Shown piece by piece: positions 15,809-25,078 of a stretch of DNA of 60,077 nt. This DNA is from Blastococcus sp. MG754426 (GTDB lineage: Bacteria; Actinomycetota; Actinomycetes; Mycobacteriales; Geodermatophilaceae). Below the pieces are notes generated by a model. The model was given only the letters and a program-made list of their open reading frames with translations, had not been told where the DNA came from and searched no databases. A program made the translations under genes and the position numbers. The stretch covers positions 1 through 60,077 of the forward strand of contig NZ_SSXC01000017.1 in assembly GCF_021699055.1 (NCBI RefSeq). Reading direction: 5' to 3'. Each line of letters opens with the position of its first letter. The first letter of the stretch is position 1.

Positions 15809-16957
15809 TCAGGCGTTCCGGCCGGGCCGCAGCAGGACCTTGGTCCAGCCGTCGTCCCGCTGGTCGAAGTGCTGGTAGCCCTCCACGGCCCGGTCCAGGC
15901 CGAGCTCGTGGGAGGTGATGAGGCCGGGCGTGGCCCGGCCGGCCACGATCAGATCGCGCAGCTGGCGGTTGTACCGCTTGACCGGCGCCTGCCCGGTGCC
16001 CATCGACTGCCCCTTGGTGAAGAAGGTCCCGAACTGCCACGGGATCCGCCCCTGCTGGGCCAGCTCGCCGTTCGCCCCCGGGTCGGCCGGCATGTAGACG
16101 CCGACGACGCCGATCCCGCCGGCCGAGCGCACCACCTGGGCCAGGTTGTCCAGCACCAGCTCGGGGTGCTCCTCGCCGGAGGGGTCGTGCGCCTGGTAGC
16201 CGACGGCCTCCACGCCCCGGTCGACGCCGCGCCCGCCGGTGGCGTCCATCAGCTGCTCGACCGGGTCGTGCGCGCTGAAGTCGACCGGCGTGGCCCCGAA
16301 CCTCTCGGCCAGCGCGAGCCGGTCGGTCTCCTTGTCGACGACGAAGACCTGCGAGGCGCCGCGGATCATGGCGCTGTGCGCGGCCATGAGGCCGACGGGC
16401 CCACCGCCGAAGACCGCGACCCGGTCGCCGGGCTGGAAGCCGGAGAGCTCCACGCCGTGCCAGCCGGTCGGGAAGATGTCCGAGAGCATCGTGAAGTCGT
16501 TCTCGTGCTCCTCGCCGGCGGGCAGGTGGAGCAGGTTGAAGTCGGCCCAGGGCACCCGCAGGTACTCGGCCTGGCCGCCGTCGTAGGGCCCCATGTTCGC
16601 GTAGCCGTAGGCGGCGCCGTCCACTCCTTCGGTCGGGTTCGCGCGCAGGCAGAACGACGTCCACCCCTGGGTGCAGGTCCGGCACGTGCCGCAGGCGATG
16701 TTGAAGGGCACCGACACGCGGTCGCCGACCTGGACGCGGTCGACCCCCTCGCCGACGGCCTCGACGACGCCCATGTTCTCGTGACCGAGGACCTTGCCCT
16801 CCTCGACGGGCGTGCGGCCCTCGTACATGTGCAGGTCGGACCCGCAGATGTTCGTGGTGGTGATGCGGATGATCGCGTCGGTCGGGGACTGGATCGTCGG
16901 GTCGGGGACCTCTTCGACGGTGACCTGCTTCGGGCCCCGGTAGACGACGGCCTTCAT
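15809..16957 (-). CDS. Zinc-dependent alcohol/formaldehyde dehydrogenase (FDH-like), copy 1
   Basis: The protein is 382 aa. Motifs are NICGSDLHMYEGR (catalytic zinc Cys), GHENMG, the structural zinc cluster CGTCRTC plus a following Cys, FPTGWHGVE, and VAVFGGGPVGLMAA for NAD. These are diagnostic of glutathione-independent formaldehyde dehydrogenases (about 390 aa). The ATG at 16957 has a GGAAGGA ribosome binding site at the right distance; an upstream GTG would add 17 unlikely residues. It is the first gene of a two-gene operon, divergent from the formate/nitrite channel. Formate produced here could leave through that channel or be oxidised by the molybdoenzyme at 20064. Confidence 0.88.
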   Translation of the reverse strand: MKAVVYRGPKQVTVEEVPDPTIQSPTDAIIRITTTNICGSDLHMYEGRTPVEEGKVLGHENMGVVEAVGEGVDRVQVGDRVSVPFNIACGTCRTCTQGWTSFCLRANPTEGVDGAAYGYANMGPYDGGQAEYLRVPWADFNLLHLPAGEEHENDFTMLSDIFPTGWHGVELSGFQPGDRVAVFGGGPVGLMAAHSAMIRGASQVFVVDKETDRLALAERFGATPVDFSAHDPVEQLMDATGGRGVDRGVEAVGYQAHDPSGEEHPELVLDNLAQVVRSAGGIGVVGVYMPADPGANGELAQQGRIPWQFGTFFTKGQSMGTGQAPVKRYNRQLRDLIVAGRATPGLITSHELGLDRAVEGYQHFDQRDDGWTKVLLRPGRNA

Positions 16958-17057
16958 GGACTGGTCCTTCCGCTGGGGGACGGCGGCGGTGCCGCCGGGA
17001 ACGGGCACCGACCCCGGCCGGGATTGGCTTCCCCGGGGGTCATGCGCCGCTCCGGCA

Positions 17058-17063
17058 CTACCC
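17058..17063 (-). promoter_or_regulatory. GGGTAG -10 candidate for the dehydrogenase pair
   Basis: GGGTAG reads leftward, about 100 nt before the ATG at 16957. It lies within the 239-bp divergent gap 16958-17196. No clear -35 is visible. The rest of the gap shows nothing else I can support. Confidence 0.3.
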
Positions 17064-17196
17064 GGTCCGGCTGCCGGTACTCGGTCGTCCTCGATCCGAT
17101 CGCGGTCCGCACTTCCGGGCGGACCCGGCTCGGTTTGCCGCGACCGCGGCGCGGCGGGAGGCTGCGCCCAGGGAGCACCGACCGGAGGGGGCGGCG

Positions 17197-18048
17197 ATGA
17201 CGGCGCGGCAACCGAAGGAGATGGCCCAGGCGGCCACCGCGATGGGCGCCAAGAAGGTCGACCGCAGCTGGGACCGGGTGCTGGTCAGCGCCTTCCTGGC
17301 CGGGGCCTACATCGCCTTCGGCGGCCTCGTGGCGATCACCGTCTCCTCGGGGCTGGACCCGGAGACGTGGGGGACGCTGCCGACGCTCTTCACCGGGGCG
17401 ACGTTCACGCTCGGCCTCGTGCTGGTGCTCATCGCCGGCTCGGACCTCGCCACCGGCAACATGCTGCTGGTCCCGCTGGGCGCCATGCACGGCAGGCTCG
17501 GCCTGGGCGACGTCGCCCGCAACCTCACCCTCGTCCTGCTGGGCAACCTGGTGGGGGCGCTGTTCGTGGCCTACTTCCTCGCCGTCCAGACCGGGGTGAT
17601 CGGCGACGCGGACGCGGCGGGCAGCGCGGCGCTCACCTACGAGCGGCTGGCCTCCATCGCCGAGGGGAAGGCGCTGGGGGAGTCGCCGTGGCAGACCTTC
17701 CTGCGGGCGGTCGGCTGCAACTGGCTGGTCTGCCTGGCGGTGTGGATGTCGCTGGCGGCGACGTCGGTGTCGGGCAAGATCCTGGCGATCTTCTTCCCGA
17801 TCATGGCCTTCGTGGCGATGGGCTTCGACCACGTCGTCGCCAACATGTTCTTCCTGCCGGCCGCGATCTTCGCCGGGGTCCCCGACATCGGCTGGGACGA
17901 CACCCTGCTCAACTGGCTGCTGGCCGGGGCCGGGAACCTGGTCGGCGCCGTCGTCTTCGTGGCCACCTCCTACTGGTACCTGTTCCTGCGGGACGAGGCC
18001 GGGCCGTCGGCGCCCGAGGCCGCGGCCGAGCCGGCCGAACGGGGCTGA
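17197..18048 (+). CDS. Formate/nitrite channel family protein (FocA/NirC)
   Basis: The protein is 283 aa, the normal FNT length. Six membrane segments are visible, with family signatures GAYIAFGG in the first helix, GSDLATGNM in the middle, GCNWLVCLAVW, and MGFDHVVANMFFLP in the fifth helix. It moves formate, nitrite or hydrosulfide across the membrane. The ATG at 17197 has GGAGGGGG close upstream. It sits opposite the two formaldehyde-dehydrogenase-like genes and upstream of a molybdopterin oxidoreductase, so formate is the more likely substrate than nitrite. Confidence 0.88.
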   Translation: MTARQPKEMAQAATAMGAKKVDRSWDRVLVSAFLAGAYIAFGGLVAITVSSGLDPETWGTLPTLFTGATFTLGLVLVLIAGSDLATGNMLLVPLGAMHGRLGLGDVARNLTLVLLGNLVGALFVAYFLAVQTGVIGDADAAGSAALTYERLASIAEGKALGESPWQTFLRAVGCNWLVCLAVWMSLAATSVSGKILAIFFPIMAFVAMGFDHVVANMFFLPAAIFAGVPDIGWDDTLLNWLLAGAGNLVGAVVFVATSYWYLFLRDEAGPSAPEAAAEPAERG

Positions 18049-18104
18049 CCGACCGCGCGTCACGGGATCGTCATGCGGCCGCCGCGTACGACGGTGGACG
18101 GCGG

Positions 18105-18110
18105 GGGTAG
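18105..18110 (+). promoter_or_regulatory. GGGTAG -10 candidate for the Cys-rich protein
   Basis: GGGTAG 66 nt before the GTG at 18177. The leader then contains the palindrome at 18131-18152 and a GGAGAGGGG ribosome binding site. Confidence 0.4.
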
Positions 18111-18130
18111 GGGCCGGTCCGGCGAGAGCT

Positions 18131-18152
18131 CCCGGGTGCGTCCGCACCCGGG
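18131..18152. promoter_or_regulatory. 10-bp palindrome in the leader of the Cys-rich gene
   Basis: CCCGGGTGCG-TC-CGCACCCGGG is perfect, 20 nt downstream of the GGGTAG element and 24 nt before the start codon. It could be an operator (for example for a metal regulator) or an RNA stem in the leader. Confidence 0.5.
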
Positions 18153-18176
18153 CCGACCACCGGAGAGGGGATCGAC

Positions 18177-18584
<408 letters not shown>

Positions 18585-18624
18585 CCGGGATGGCGCCGAC
18601 CGGTGCCCTGGACGGCGGCGCGCG

Positions 18625-19848
18625 ATGACCGTCGACGTGCTGCTGGCGGCGGCGGGCGCCCTCGCGCTCGTCGCCGCGGCCTGGTCGACGGCCATCCGCC
18701 GGCTGCCGGTCAGCGAACCGCTGATCGCCCTCGGGCTGGGCGTGCTGCTCGGACCGGCCGTCCTGGACCTGGTGCGCCTGCCCGACCTGCTCGCCGACCA
18801 CGCCTGGTTGCACACCGCCGCGCGGCTGCTGCTGGCCGTGTCGGTGATGTCGATCGCACTGCGCTACCCCTTCCACGTCGCCCGCTCCCGCCTGCGGCCG
18901 GTCGCCCTGCTCCTGGTGGTCGTCATGCCGGTGATGGCGCTGGTCAGCACGGGTCTGGCCGCGGCGGTGCTGGGTGCCGGTCTCGGCGTGGCGGCGCTGC
19001 TGGGTGCGGCGCTGGCGCCCACCGACCCGGTCCTCGCCTCGAACGTCGCCACCGGTGAGCCCGCCGAGCAGGACATCCCCGGCCGGGACCGCCAGCTCCT
19101 CTCCCTGGAGTCCGGGGCCAACGACGGCCTGGCCCTCCCGCTCGTGCTGGTCGCCGTGGCGGTCGCCGGCCCGCTGACCGTGGGCGAGGCGCTGCTCGAG
19201 TCGCTCTGGCAGGTGGTCGGTGCGGTGCTGATCGGGGTCCTGCTCGGCTGGCTGGGCGGCCGCGCCCTGCGCGCCGGGGCCGACCACGGGTCCGCCGACC
19301 CCGGCCCCGAGCTGGTGTTCACCGTGGTCCTGGCCTTCGCCGTGCTGGGCCTGGCCGGCCTGGCCCACGTCGACGGGATCCTCGCCGTGTTCGTCTGCGG
19401 GCTGGCCTTCAACGCGGTCAGCACCGGGCGGGAGCGGACGGCGGACGTGCGCATCGACGAGGCGGTGAACCGGTTCGTCGTCCTGCCGCTGTTCCTCGCC
19501 TTCGGCGCGCTGCTGCCGTGGGCGGAGTGGCGGGCACTGGGGTGGAGCGGCGTCGCCTTCGCCGTCGCGGTGCTCCTCCTGCGCCGGCCCCCGGTCGTCT
19601 ACCTGCTCCGCCGCCCGCTGGGCCTGGGGCGGCCGGACGCCGTCCACCTGGGCTGGTTCGGACCGATCGGGATCTCGGCGCTGTTCTACCTCACGCTGGA
19701 GTCCGAGCGCCTGCAGGTCGACCCGGTCGTCCTCGTGGCGGGCTCGCTGGTGGTCGCCGCCAGCACGGTGGTCCACGGGCTAACCGCGACCCCGGGCCGG
19801 GTGGTGTTCCGGGAGGTGACCGCCGGCCGCGCCGACGGCGGCTCCTGA
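18625..19848 (+). CDS. Cation:proton antiporter (CPA1 / NhaP-like)
   Basis: The protein is 407 aa with about 12 hydrophobic segments. CPA-family features are APTDPVLASN with the ion-binding Asp, ESGANDGLALPLVL containing the ND pair, and a conserved FNAVSTGRERT loop. It exchanges Na+ or K+ for H+ at the membrane. It is short for CPA1 proteins and lacks a long C-terminal regulatory tail. It lies 40 nt after the Cys-rich gene on the same strand and could share its transcript; the functional link is not obvious. Confidence 0.85.
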   Translation: MTVDVLLAAAGALALVAAAWSTAIRRLPVSEPLIALGLGVLLGPAVLDLVRLPDLLADHAWLHTAARLLLAVSVMSIALRYPFHVARSRLRPVALLLVVVMPVMALVSTGLAAAVLGAGLGVAALLGAALAPTDPVLASNVATGEPAEQDIPGRDRQLLSLESGANDGLALPLVLVAVAVAGPLTVGEALLESLWQVVGAVLIGVLLGWLGGRALRAGADHGSADPGPELVFTVVLAFAVLGLAGLAHVDGILAVFVCGLAFNAVSTGRERTADVRIDEAVNRFVVLPLFLAFGALLPWAEWRALGWSGVAFAVAVLLLRRPPVVYLLRRPLGLGRPDAVHLGWFGPIGISALFYLTLESERLQVDPVVLVAGSLVVAASTVVHGLTATPGRVVFREVTAGRADGGS

Positions 19849-19984
19849 CCCGGGACGCGGGGCGGTGCATGACGAGACCGTGTCACCAGGCGCACCGGTC
19901 GGCGCGCACGGTTTCGCGAGGTCGGTCCGGGGAAGGGGTGGCCGCGACCACGCCGGTGAGCAGCCGCCGGCGCCTCCGCCGCGG

Positions 19985-20001
19985 GACGTGGCCGCCACGT
20001 C
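19985..20001. repeat. 7-bp inverted repeat before the molybdoenzyme gene
   Basis: GACGTGG-CCG-CCACGTC lies 63 nt before the GTG at 20064, in the 215-bp gap 19849-20063. It could be a terminator for the antiporter or an operator. The rest of the gap shows only the GGAGG ribosome binding site near 20053. Confidence 0.35.
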
Positions 20002-20063
20002 GCCACCGGCAGGGCCCGCCCGCGCGGCATCCCAGCACGACCCCGACCTCCCGGAGGACGCAC

Positions 20064-22529
20064 GTGACGCGCATCGACCGGATCGCCGAGCCGTGGGGCA
20101 CCCGCACCCCGTACGGGCCCGGCGAGCAGTGGCCCACCCGGGTGGACAGCCACCTCGCCGACGGGCTCACCGAGGCCGACGTCGACCGCTGGGTGCAGTC
20201 GGCGACGATCCTGCACTCCAACGGGGACGGCCTGGACATCGCCGTGAAGGACGACCGGATCGTCGGCGTCCGCGGCCGCGCCGTCGACCGGGTGAACCAC
20301 GGCCGGCTGGGGCCCAAGGACCTCTTCGGCTGGCAGGCCAACAACTCGCCCGACCGGCTCACCGAACCGCTCATCCGGCGCGACGGCGAGCTGGTCGAGA
20401 CCGACTGGGACACCGCGATGGACGCGGTCGCCGGCCGGTGCAGGGAGCTGCTGGCCGAGCAGGGGCCCAGCGCGATCAGCTTCTACACCACCGGGCAGCT
20501 GTTCCTGGAGGAGTACTACACCCTGGGGCTCATCGCCCACGGTGGTATCGGCACCAACCACGTCGACGGCAACACCCGGCTGTGCACCGCGACGGCCGCG
20601 GCAGCGCTCAAGGAGTCCTTCGCCTGCGACGGGCAGCCGGGCTCCTACACCGACATCGACCATGCCGACGTCATCGCGCTGTACGGCCACAACATGGCCG
20701 AGACCCAGACGGTGCTCTGGACCCGCATCCTGGACCGGTTGGCCGGCCCCAACCCGCCGAAGGTCGTCTGCATCGACCCGCGGGAGACCCCCGTGGCCCG
20801 GCACGCCACCGTGCACCTCGCCCCGCGACCGGGCACGAACGTCATGCTGGCCAACGCGCTGCTGCACGAGATCATCGGCAACGGCTGGGTCGACGCCGGC
20901 TACGTGGAGCAGCACGCGGTCGGTTTCGAGGAGCTGGCCGAGCGGGTCCGGGACTACCCGCCCGAGCTCGCCGCCGAGGTCTGCGACGTCCCGGTCGAGC
21001 GGATCCGGGAGGCCGCCCGCGTCATCGGCACCGCCGAGCGGCTCGTGTCCTCGGTGCTGCAGGGCTTCTACCAGGCCAACCAGGCGACGGCGGCGGCCGT
21101 GCAGGTCAACAACATCCACATCGTCCGCGGCATGCTCGGCAAGCCCGGCTGCGGGATCCTGCAGATGAACGGCCAGCCCACCGCGCAGAACACCCGCGAG
21201 TGCGGCGCCGACGGCGACCTGCCGGCCTTCCGCAACTGGTCCAACGACGAGCACATCGCCGACCTCGCCCGGGTGTGGAACGTCGACCCGATGGACATCC
21301 CGCACTACTCGCCGCCGACGCACGCCATGCAGATGTTCCGGTACGCCGAGGAGGGCTCCATCCGGTTCATGTGGGTGCAGGCGACCAACCCCGCCGTCTC
21401 CCTCCCCGAGCTCGGCCGGATCCGCGAGGTCCTCGCCCAGGAGCGGCTCTTCCTCGTGGTGCAGGACATCTTCCTGTCCGAGACCGCCCAGCTCGCCGAC
21501 GTCGTGCTGCCCGCCGCCACCTGGGGCGAGAAGACCGGCACCTTCACCAACGTCGACCGGACGGTGCACCTGTCGGAGAAGGCGGTCGAGCCGCCGGGGC
21601 ACGCCAGGCCCGATCTCGACATCTTCCTCGACTTCGCCCACCGCCTGGGCCTGAAGGACAAGGACGGCGCACCGCTGGTCAAGTGGTCGACGCCCGAGGA
21701 GGCGTTCGAGGGGTGGAAGGAGTGCACCCGCGGCCGGCCCTGCGACTACACCGGTCTCTCCTACGACAAGCTCCGCGGGGGCAGCGGCATCCAGTGGCCG
21801 TGCAACGACGAGCACCCGGACGGGACGGAGCGCATCTACGTCGACGGGCAGTTCTGGTCCGATCCGAGCTACTGCGAGAGCTACGGCCGCGACCTCGTCA
21901 CCGGGGCGCCGCTGTCCCCGGTCGAGTACAAGGCGATGAACCCGTCGGGCAAGGCGGTCCTGAAGGCCGCCGAGTACGTGCCGCCGCACGAGGTGATCAG
22001 CGAGGACCACCCCTTCCAGCTGATGACCGGGCGCACCCTCTACCACTTCCACACCCGGACCAAGACCGGGCGGGCGCCGCAGCTGCAGGGGGCGGCGCCG
22101 GAGGTGTGGGCCGAGATGGCGGCGAGCGACGCGGCCGACCGCGGCCTCACCGAGGGCGACGTGCTCGAGATCAGCACCCCCCGCGGGAGTGTCGAGGCGA
22201 AGCTGCGGATCAGCGGGATCCGCCCCGGGGTGGTCTTCCTGCCGTTCCACTACGGCTACTGGGACGCACCCGGCGGCCACGAGCCGGACGGGAAGCGTGG
22301 CCGCGCGGCGAACGAGCTGACCATCACCGACTGGGATCCGTGCTCCAAGCAGCCGATCTTCAAGACCGCGGCCGCGGCCGTGAAGCGCCTGGAGAAGGCC
22401 GACGGTCCGTCCCCGGCGCCGACCACCACCGGCTCGCGGCCGGTGACCGACGGCGTCCCACCCACCACCGGCGGCGACGCCGCCCTGTGCACCGAGGAGC
22501 TGGCGACCGTGGCCGGAGGCGACCGGTGA
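20064..22529 (+). CDS. Molybdopterin oxidoreductase (formate dehydrogenase/nitrate reductase family) lacking Fe-S ligands
   Basis: The protein is 821 aa. It has the Mo-bisPGD fold of DMSO-reductase-family enzymes: NHVDGNTRLC with probable Mo ligand C174, YGHNMAETQT, IDPRETPVARHA, GCGILQMNGQPTAQNTRE (quoted as GCGILQMNGQP and AQNTRE), VLPAATWGEKTGTFTN, and the C-terminal LMTGRTLYHFHT plus molydopterin-binding FHYGYWD. At the N-terminus the usual CxxCxxxC Fe-S motif is replaced, with exact spacing, by T48, H51 and D55, and the fourth Cys by G83. So no [4Fe-4S] cluster can form there. GTG start with a GGAGGACG ribosome binding site. The next two genes overlap it and are co-translated. Confidence 0.88.
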   Translation: MTRIDRIAEPWGTRTPYGPGEQWPTRVDSHLADGLTEADVDRWVQSATILHSNGDGLDIAVKDDRIVGVRGRAVDRVNHGRLGPKDLFGWQANNSPDRLTEPLIRRDGELVETDWDTAMDAVAGRCRELLAEQGPSAISFYTTGQLFLEEYYTLGLIAHGGIGTNHVDGNTRLCTATAAAALKESFACDGQPGSYTDIDHADVIALYGHNMAETQTVLWTRILDRLAGPNPPKVVCIDPRETPVARHATVHLAPRPGTNVMLANALLHEIIGNGWVDAGYVEQHAVGFEELAERVRDYPPELAAEVCDVPVERIREAARVIGTAERLVSSVLQGFYQANQATAAAVQVNNIHIVRGMLGKPGCGILQMNGQPTAQNTRECGADGDLPAFRNWSNDEHIADLARVWNVDPMDIPHYSPPTHAMQMFRYAEEGSIRFMWVQATNPAVSLPELGRIREVLAQERLFLVVQDIFLSETAQLADVVLPAATWGEKTGTFTNVDRTVHLSEKAVEPPGHARPDLDIFLDFAHRLGLKDKDGAPLVKWSTPEEAFEGWKECTRGRPCDYTGLSYDKLRGGSGIQWPCNDEHPDGTERIYVDGQFWSDPSYCESYGRDLVTGAPLSPVEYKAMNPSGKAVLKAAEYVPPHEVISEDHPFQLMTGRTLYHFHTRTKTGRAPQLQGAAPEVWAEMAASDAADRGLTEGDVLEISTPRGSVEAKLRISGIRPGVVFLPFHYGYWDAPGGHEPDGKRGRAANELTITDWDPCSKQPIFKTAAAAVKRLEKADGPSPAPTTTGSRPVTDGVPPTTGGDAALCTEELATVAGGDR

Positions 22530-23008
22530 AACTGCACCTGGCGATCGAGGAGCTGCACCGCTCGGAGAACCACCTCGCCGGCGCGCTGCTGGCGATGTCG
22601 GACCGGCACAAGGCCGACCACGAGGTCTTCCACGTGGCCCGCGACATCGCCCGCTGGTCGCAGGACCACGTCCGGGCGCTGGCCCGGATCGGCGGTGACT
22701 TCGGGCTCGACCTGGACCCGGAGCCGAAGGGCGACCCGACCGTGCTGGAGAAGGCGCGGCAGAAGGCATCGGACCTGCTGGGGCGCAGCAGCACCCCCGG
22801 GATGCTGCTGCTGGCCGACCTGCGGCACATCTACCGCGAGGCCTCGGGCACCTCCCTGGACTGGGAGCTGCTCGCCCAGGGGGCGCAGGGGGCGCGGAAG
22901 AAGGAGCTGCTCGAGCTCGCCGAGCGCTGCCACCCCGACACCCTGCGCCAGGTCCGCTGGGCCAACGCCAAGCTCAAGGAGTCCGCGACCCAGGTGCTGG
23001 TCAGTTGA
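22526..23008 (+). CDS. Helical ferritin-like/unknown partner of the molybdoenzyme
   Basis: The protein is 160 aa, GTG start overlapping the molybdoenzyme stop (GTGA). It appears wholly helical, with His and acidic residues at regular spacing in the first half (EELHRSENHL, HEVFHVARDI, WSQDHVRAL). That is reminiscent of a ferritin-like or hemerythrin-like bundle, but no complete metal motif can be claimed. I do not recognise a named family. Because it is translated directly behind the oxidoreductase, it is a candidate electron-transfer, chaperone or cofactor-insertion partner for it. Confidence 0.7.
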   Translation: MKLHLAIEELHRSENHLAGALLAMSDRHKADHEVFHVARDIARWSQDHVRALARIGGDFGLDLDPEPKGDPTVLEKARQKASDLLGRSSTPGMLLLADLRHIYREASGTSLDWELLAQGAQGARKKELLELAERCHPDTLRQVRWANAKLKESATQVLVS

Positions 23009-23685
23009 GCACCGACGGCGCGACGTCCCCGGCCGGCACGCGGATCGTGCTGCGCCCGCTGGCCACCCCCCTCCCGCTCGGTTTCCTGGCCCTGGCGCTG
23101 GCCACGACGATGTTCAGCGCGGTGCAGCTGGGCTGGATCCCACCGGACGAGGGGCGGGTGGCGGGCTACACCGCGCTCGTCGCCACCGTGCCGCTGCAGC
23201 TGCTGGCCTCGGTCCTCGGCTTCCTCACCAGGGACCCGGTGGCGGCCACCGGCATGGGGTTGCTCAGCGGCACCTGGGCGATCGCCGGCGTCACCACGCT
23301 GACCACCCCGCCGGGCTCGACCAGTGACGGCCTGGGCGTGCTGCTGGCGGTGGCGGGGCTGGCCATGCTGGTGCCCGCCGCCGCGGCCGCGGGCAGCAAG
23401 ATCGTGCCGGCCGCGGTGATGGCGCTGGCCGGCACCCGCTTCGTCGTGACCGGCATCCACGAGGTCAGCGGGTCCGACGCCTGGGAGACGGTCGCGGGCT
23501 GGGTCGGGCTCGCCCTGGCGGTCCTCGCCGCCTACGCGGCGCTGGCCCTGGAGCTGGAGGGGGCGCAGGAGAAGACCGTCCTCCCGCTGGGCCGCCACGG
23601 CCCCGGCCGCGCCGCGATGTCCGGGGAGGGGCCGCTCGCCCCGCAGCGGCTGATCGAGGAGGCCGGGGTCCGCCCGCAGCTGTGA
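23005..23685 (+). CDS. GPR1/FUN34/YaaH (AceTr)-like membrane protein
   Basis: The protein is 226 aa, with a TTG start overlapping the preceding stop (TTGA). Six hydrophobic segments fill residues 20-190, and the pattern PLPLGFLALALATTMFS, DPVAATGMGLLSGTW resembles the AceTr acetate/succinate channel family; the tail is hydrophilic. It would be an organic-acid or CO2/formate-related channel. Placement as the third gene of the molybdoenzyme operon suggests movement of that enzyme's substrate or product. The family call is moderate, and other 6-TM proteins cannot be excluded. Confidence 0.65.
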   Translation: MSTDGATSPAGTRIVLRPLATPLPLGFLALALATTMFSAVQLGWIPPDEGRVAGYTALVATVPLQLLASVLGFLTRDPVAATGMGLLSGTWAIAGVTTLTTPPGSTSDGLGVLLAVAGLAMLVPAAAAAGSKIVPAAVMALAGTRFVVTGIHEVSGSDAWETVAGWVGLALAVLAAYAALALELEGAQEKTVLPLGRHGPGRAAMSGEGPLAPQRLIEEAGVRPQL

Positions 23686-23709
23686 GGACCTTCCGGCGTC
23701 CAGCGGCGG

Positions 23710-25074
23710 TCAGCCGGCCTCCCCGGCCGGCGATCGGGGGCTGAGCCGCCGGGCGGGCGACCACCGGCCGGCCAGGGCCTCCTCGACCGCCGCACGCCAG
23801 GCGTCGGTCTCGCGGCTGCCGATCGACGTGCTCTCCAGCGCCTGGTCCACGGTCCGGTCGAGCAGGGCGCGCAGCGAGGAGTCGAAGCCCTCGCCGCGCA
23901 CCCGCCACGCCAGCTCGTGGAGCAGCCCGGCGATCCGGCGCAGCACCGCCGGCTGCCCCGAGGCGTACTGCAGCGGCTCCTCCAGGCCCAGGGAGAGCAG
24001 CTCCTCGGCGGTCCACCGCGGCACGAGCAGCCGCACCACGCCGTCCTCGTCCCGCCAGGCGCGCAGGCTGCTGCGGCGGGGGAGGAGGTCACCGAGCAGC
24101 GCCGACACGTGCGAGAGCGCGTGGACGGCGGTCGTCGGGTCGTTGATCCCCGGCGACAGCGCCCGGCCGGCGATGTCGACGATCTTGCGGAGGCTGTAGG
24201 CCGGGTCCTGCTCGGGGCTGCGCTCGTAGGAGAGCGTGACGCCCTCGTTCACCGCGTCGCGGAGCGCCCCGGGGTCGCCGTCGACGCCGCCCTCGCGCCG
24301 CCAGGCCTCGGCCAGCGGCGTGCCGGCGACGACGGCGTCGCCCGTGCGGGGGGAGAGGGCGAGGACCACACCCGCGTCGCGGGCCGCTCGCACCAGGCGC
24401 TGGGCGTCGACGCGGACGACGAAGCCGCTGCGGGTCGCCTCGAGCTGGGTGGCCCGGCCCTCCGGCCGGACGGGGGTGTCCTCCGGCTCCTCCTCGTCCC
24501 GGACGGCCAGGGTCGCCTCGGCGTGGACGTCGCGCAGCATCGTCTCCACCCGCAGCGAGCGGGCCAGGTGGCCGAGGAAGACCACGAGGGCCACGACGCT
24601 GCCGAGGGCGAACAGGAACGCCAGCGTGATCGAGACCCGCGGCACGAAGGAGTCGTCGCCCGCCGCAGCCTCCGCGGTCCGCACCGTCCGCAGCACCGTG
24701 AGCGCGTAGACGAAGGTGCCGGTGAGCTGCGCCAGCGTGTACTGGACCACGCGGTCGGTGGCGAAGGTCTGCAGCAGCCGGGGGGAGTACTGGCTGCTGC
24801 CCAGCTGCAGCGCGACGACCGTGAGCGAGAAGATGACGCCGGTCACGGAGATCAGCGAGCCCGCGATCGCCGACAGCAGGTCGCGGGCCGCGGCCGGGCC
24901 GCCCCCGAACACGAAGCCCAACGGCGATCCCGGGCCACCGGTGCCGAGGAGCCGGTCCACGACCGGCATCCCGATACCGAGCGCGACGGCGAGCACGAGC
25001 GTCAGCAGCGGGATCGGCCACAGGGCGCTGCGCATCGACCGCCACAGGCGGCGGACGGGGTGGATCTCGTGCAC
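23710..25074 (-). CDS. DUF2254 membrane protein
   Basis: The protein is 454 aa. N-terminal membrane segments at about 20-40, 60-90, 105-125 and 140-165 are followed by a long cytosolic domain. SVTGVIFSLTVVALQL, SSQYSPRLLQTF and ALSPGINDPTTAV are typical DUF2254 blocks. The family's function is unknown. The GTG at 25074 is preferred because it lies 4 nt past the lipoprotein stop and the next upstream start would run deep inside that gene. It is the last gene of the two-component operon, so it may be a target or sensor partner. Confidence 0.82.
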   Translation of the reverse strand: MHEIHPVRRLWRSMRSALWPIPLLTLVLAVALGIGMPVVDRLLGTGGPGSPLGFVFGGGPAAARDLLSAIAGSLISVTGVIFSLTVVALQLGSSQYSPRLLQTFATDRVVQYTLAQLTGTFVYALTVLRTVRTAEAAAGDDSFVPRVSITLAFLFALGSVVALVVFLGHLARSLRVETMLRDVHAEATLAVRDEEEPEDTPVRPEGRATQLEATRSGFVVRVDAQRLVRAARDAGVVLALSPRTGDAVVAGTPLAEAWRREGGVDGDPGALRDAVNEGVTLSYERSPEQDPAYSLRKIVDIAGRALSPGINDPTTAVHALSHVSALLGDLLPRRSSLRAWRDEDGVVRLLVPRWTAEELLSLGLEEPLQYASGQPAVLRRIAGLLHELAWRVRGEGFDSSLRALLDRTVDQALESTSIGSRETDAWRAAVEEALAGRWSPARRLSPRSPAGEAG

Positions 25075-25078
25075 GGGC

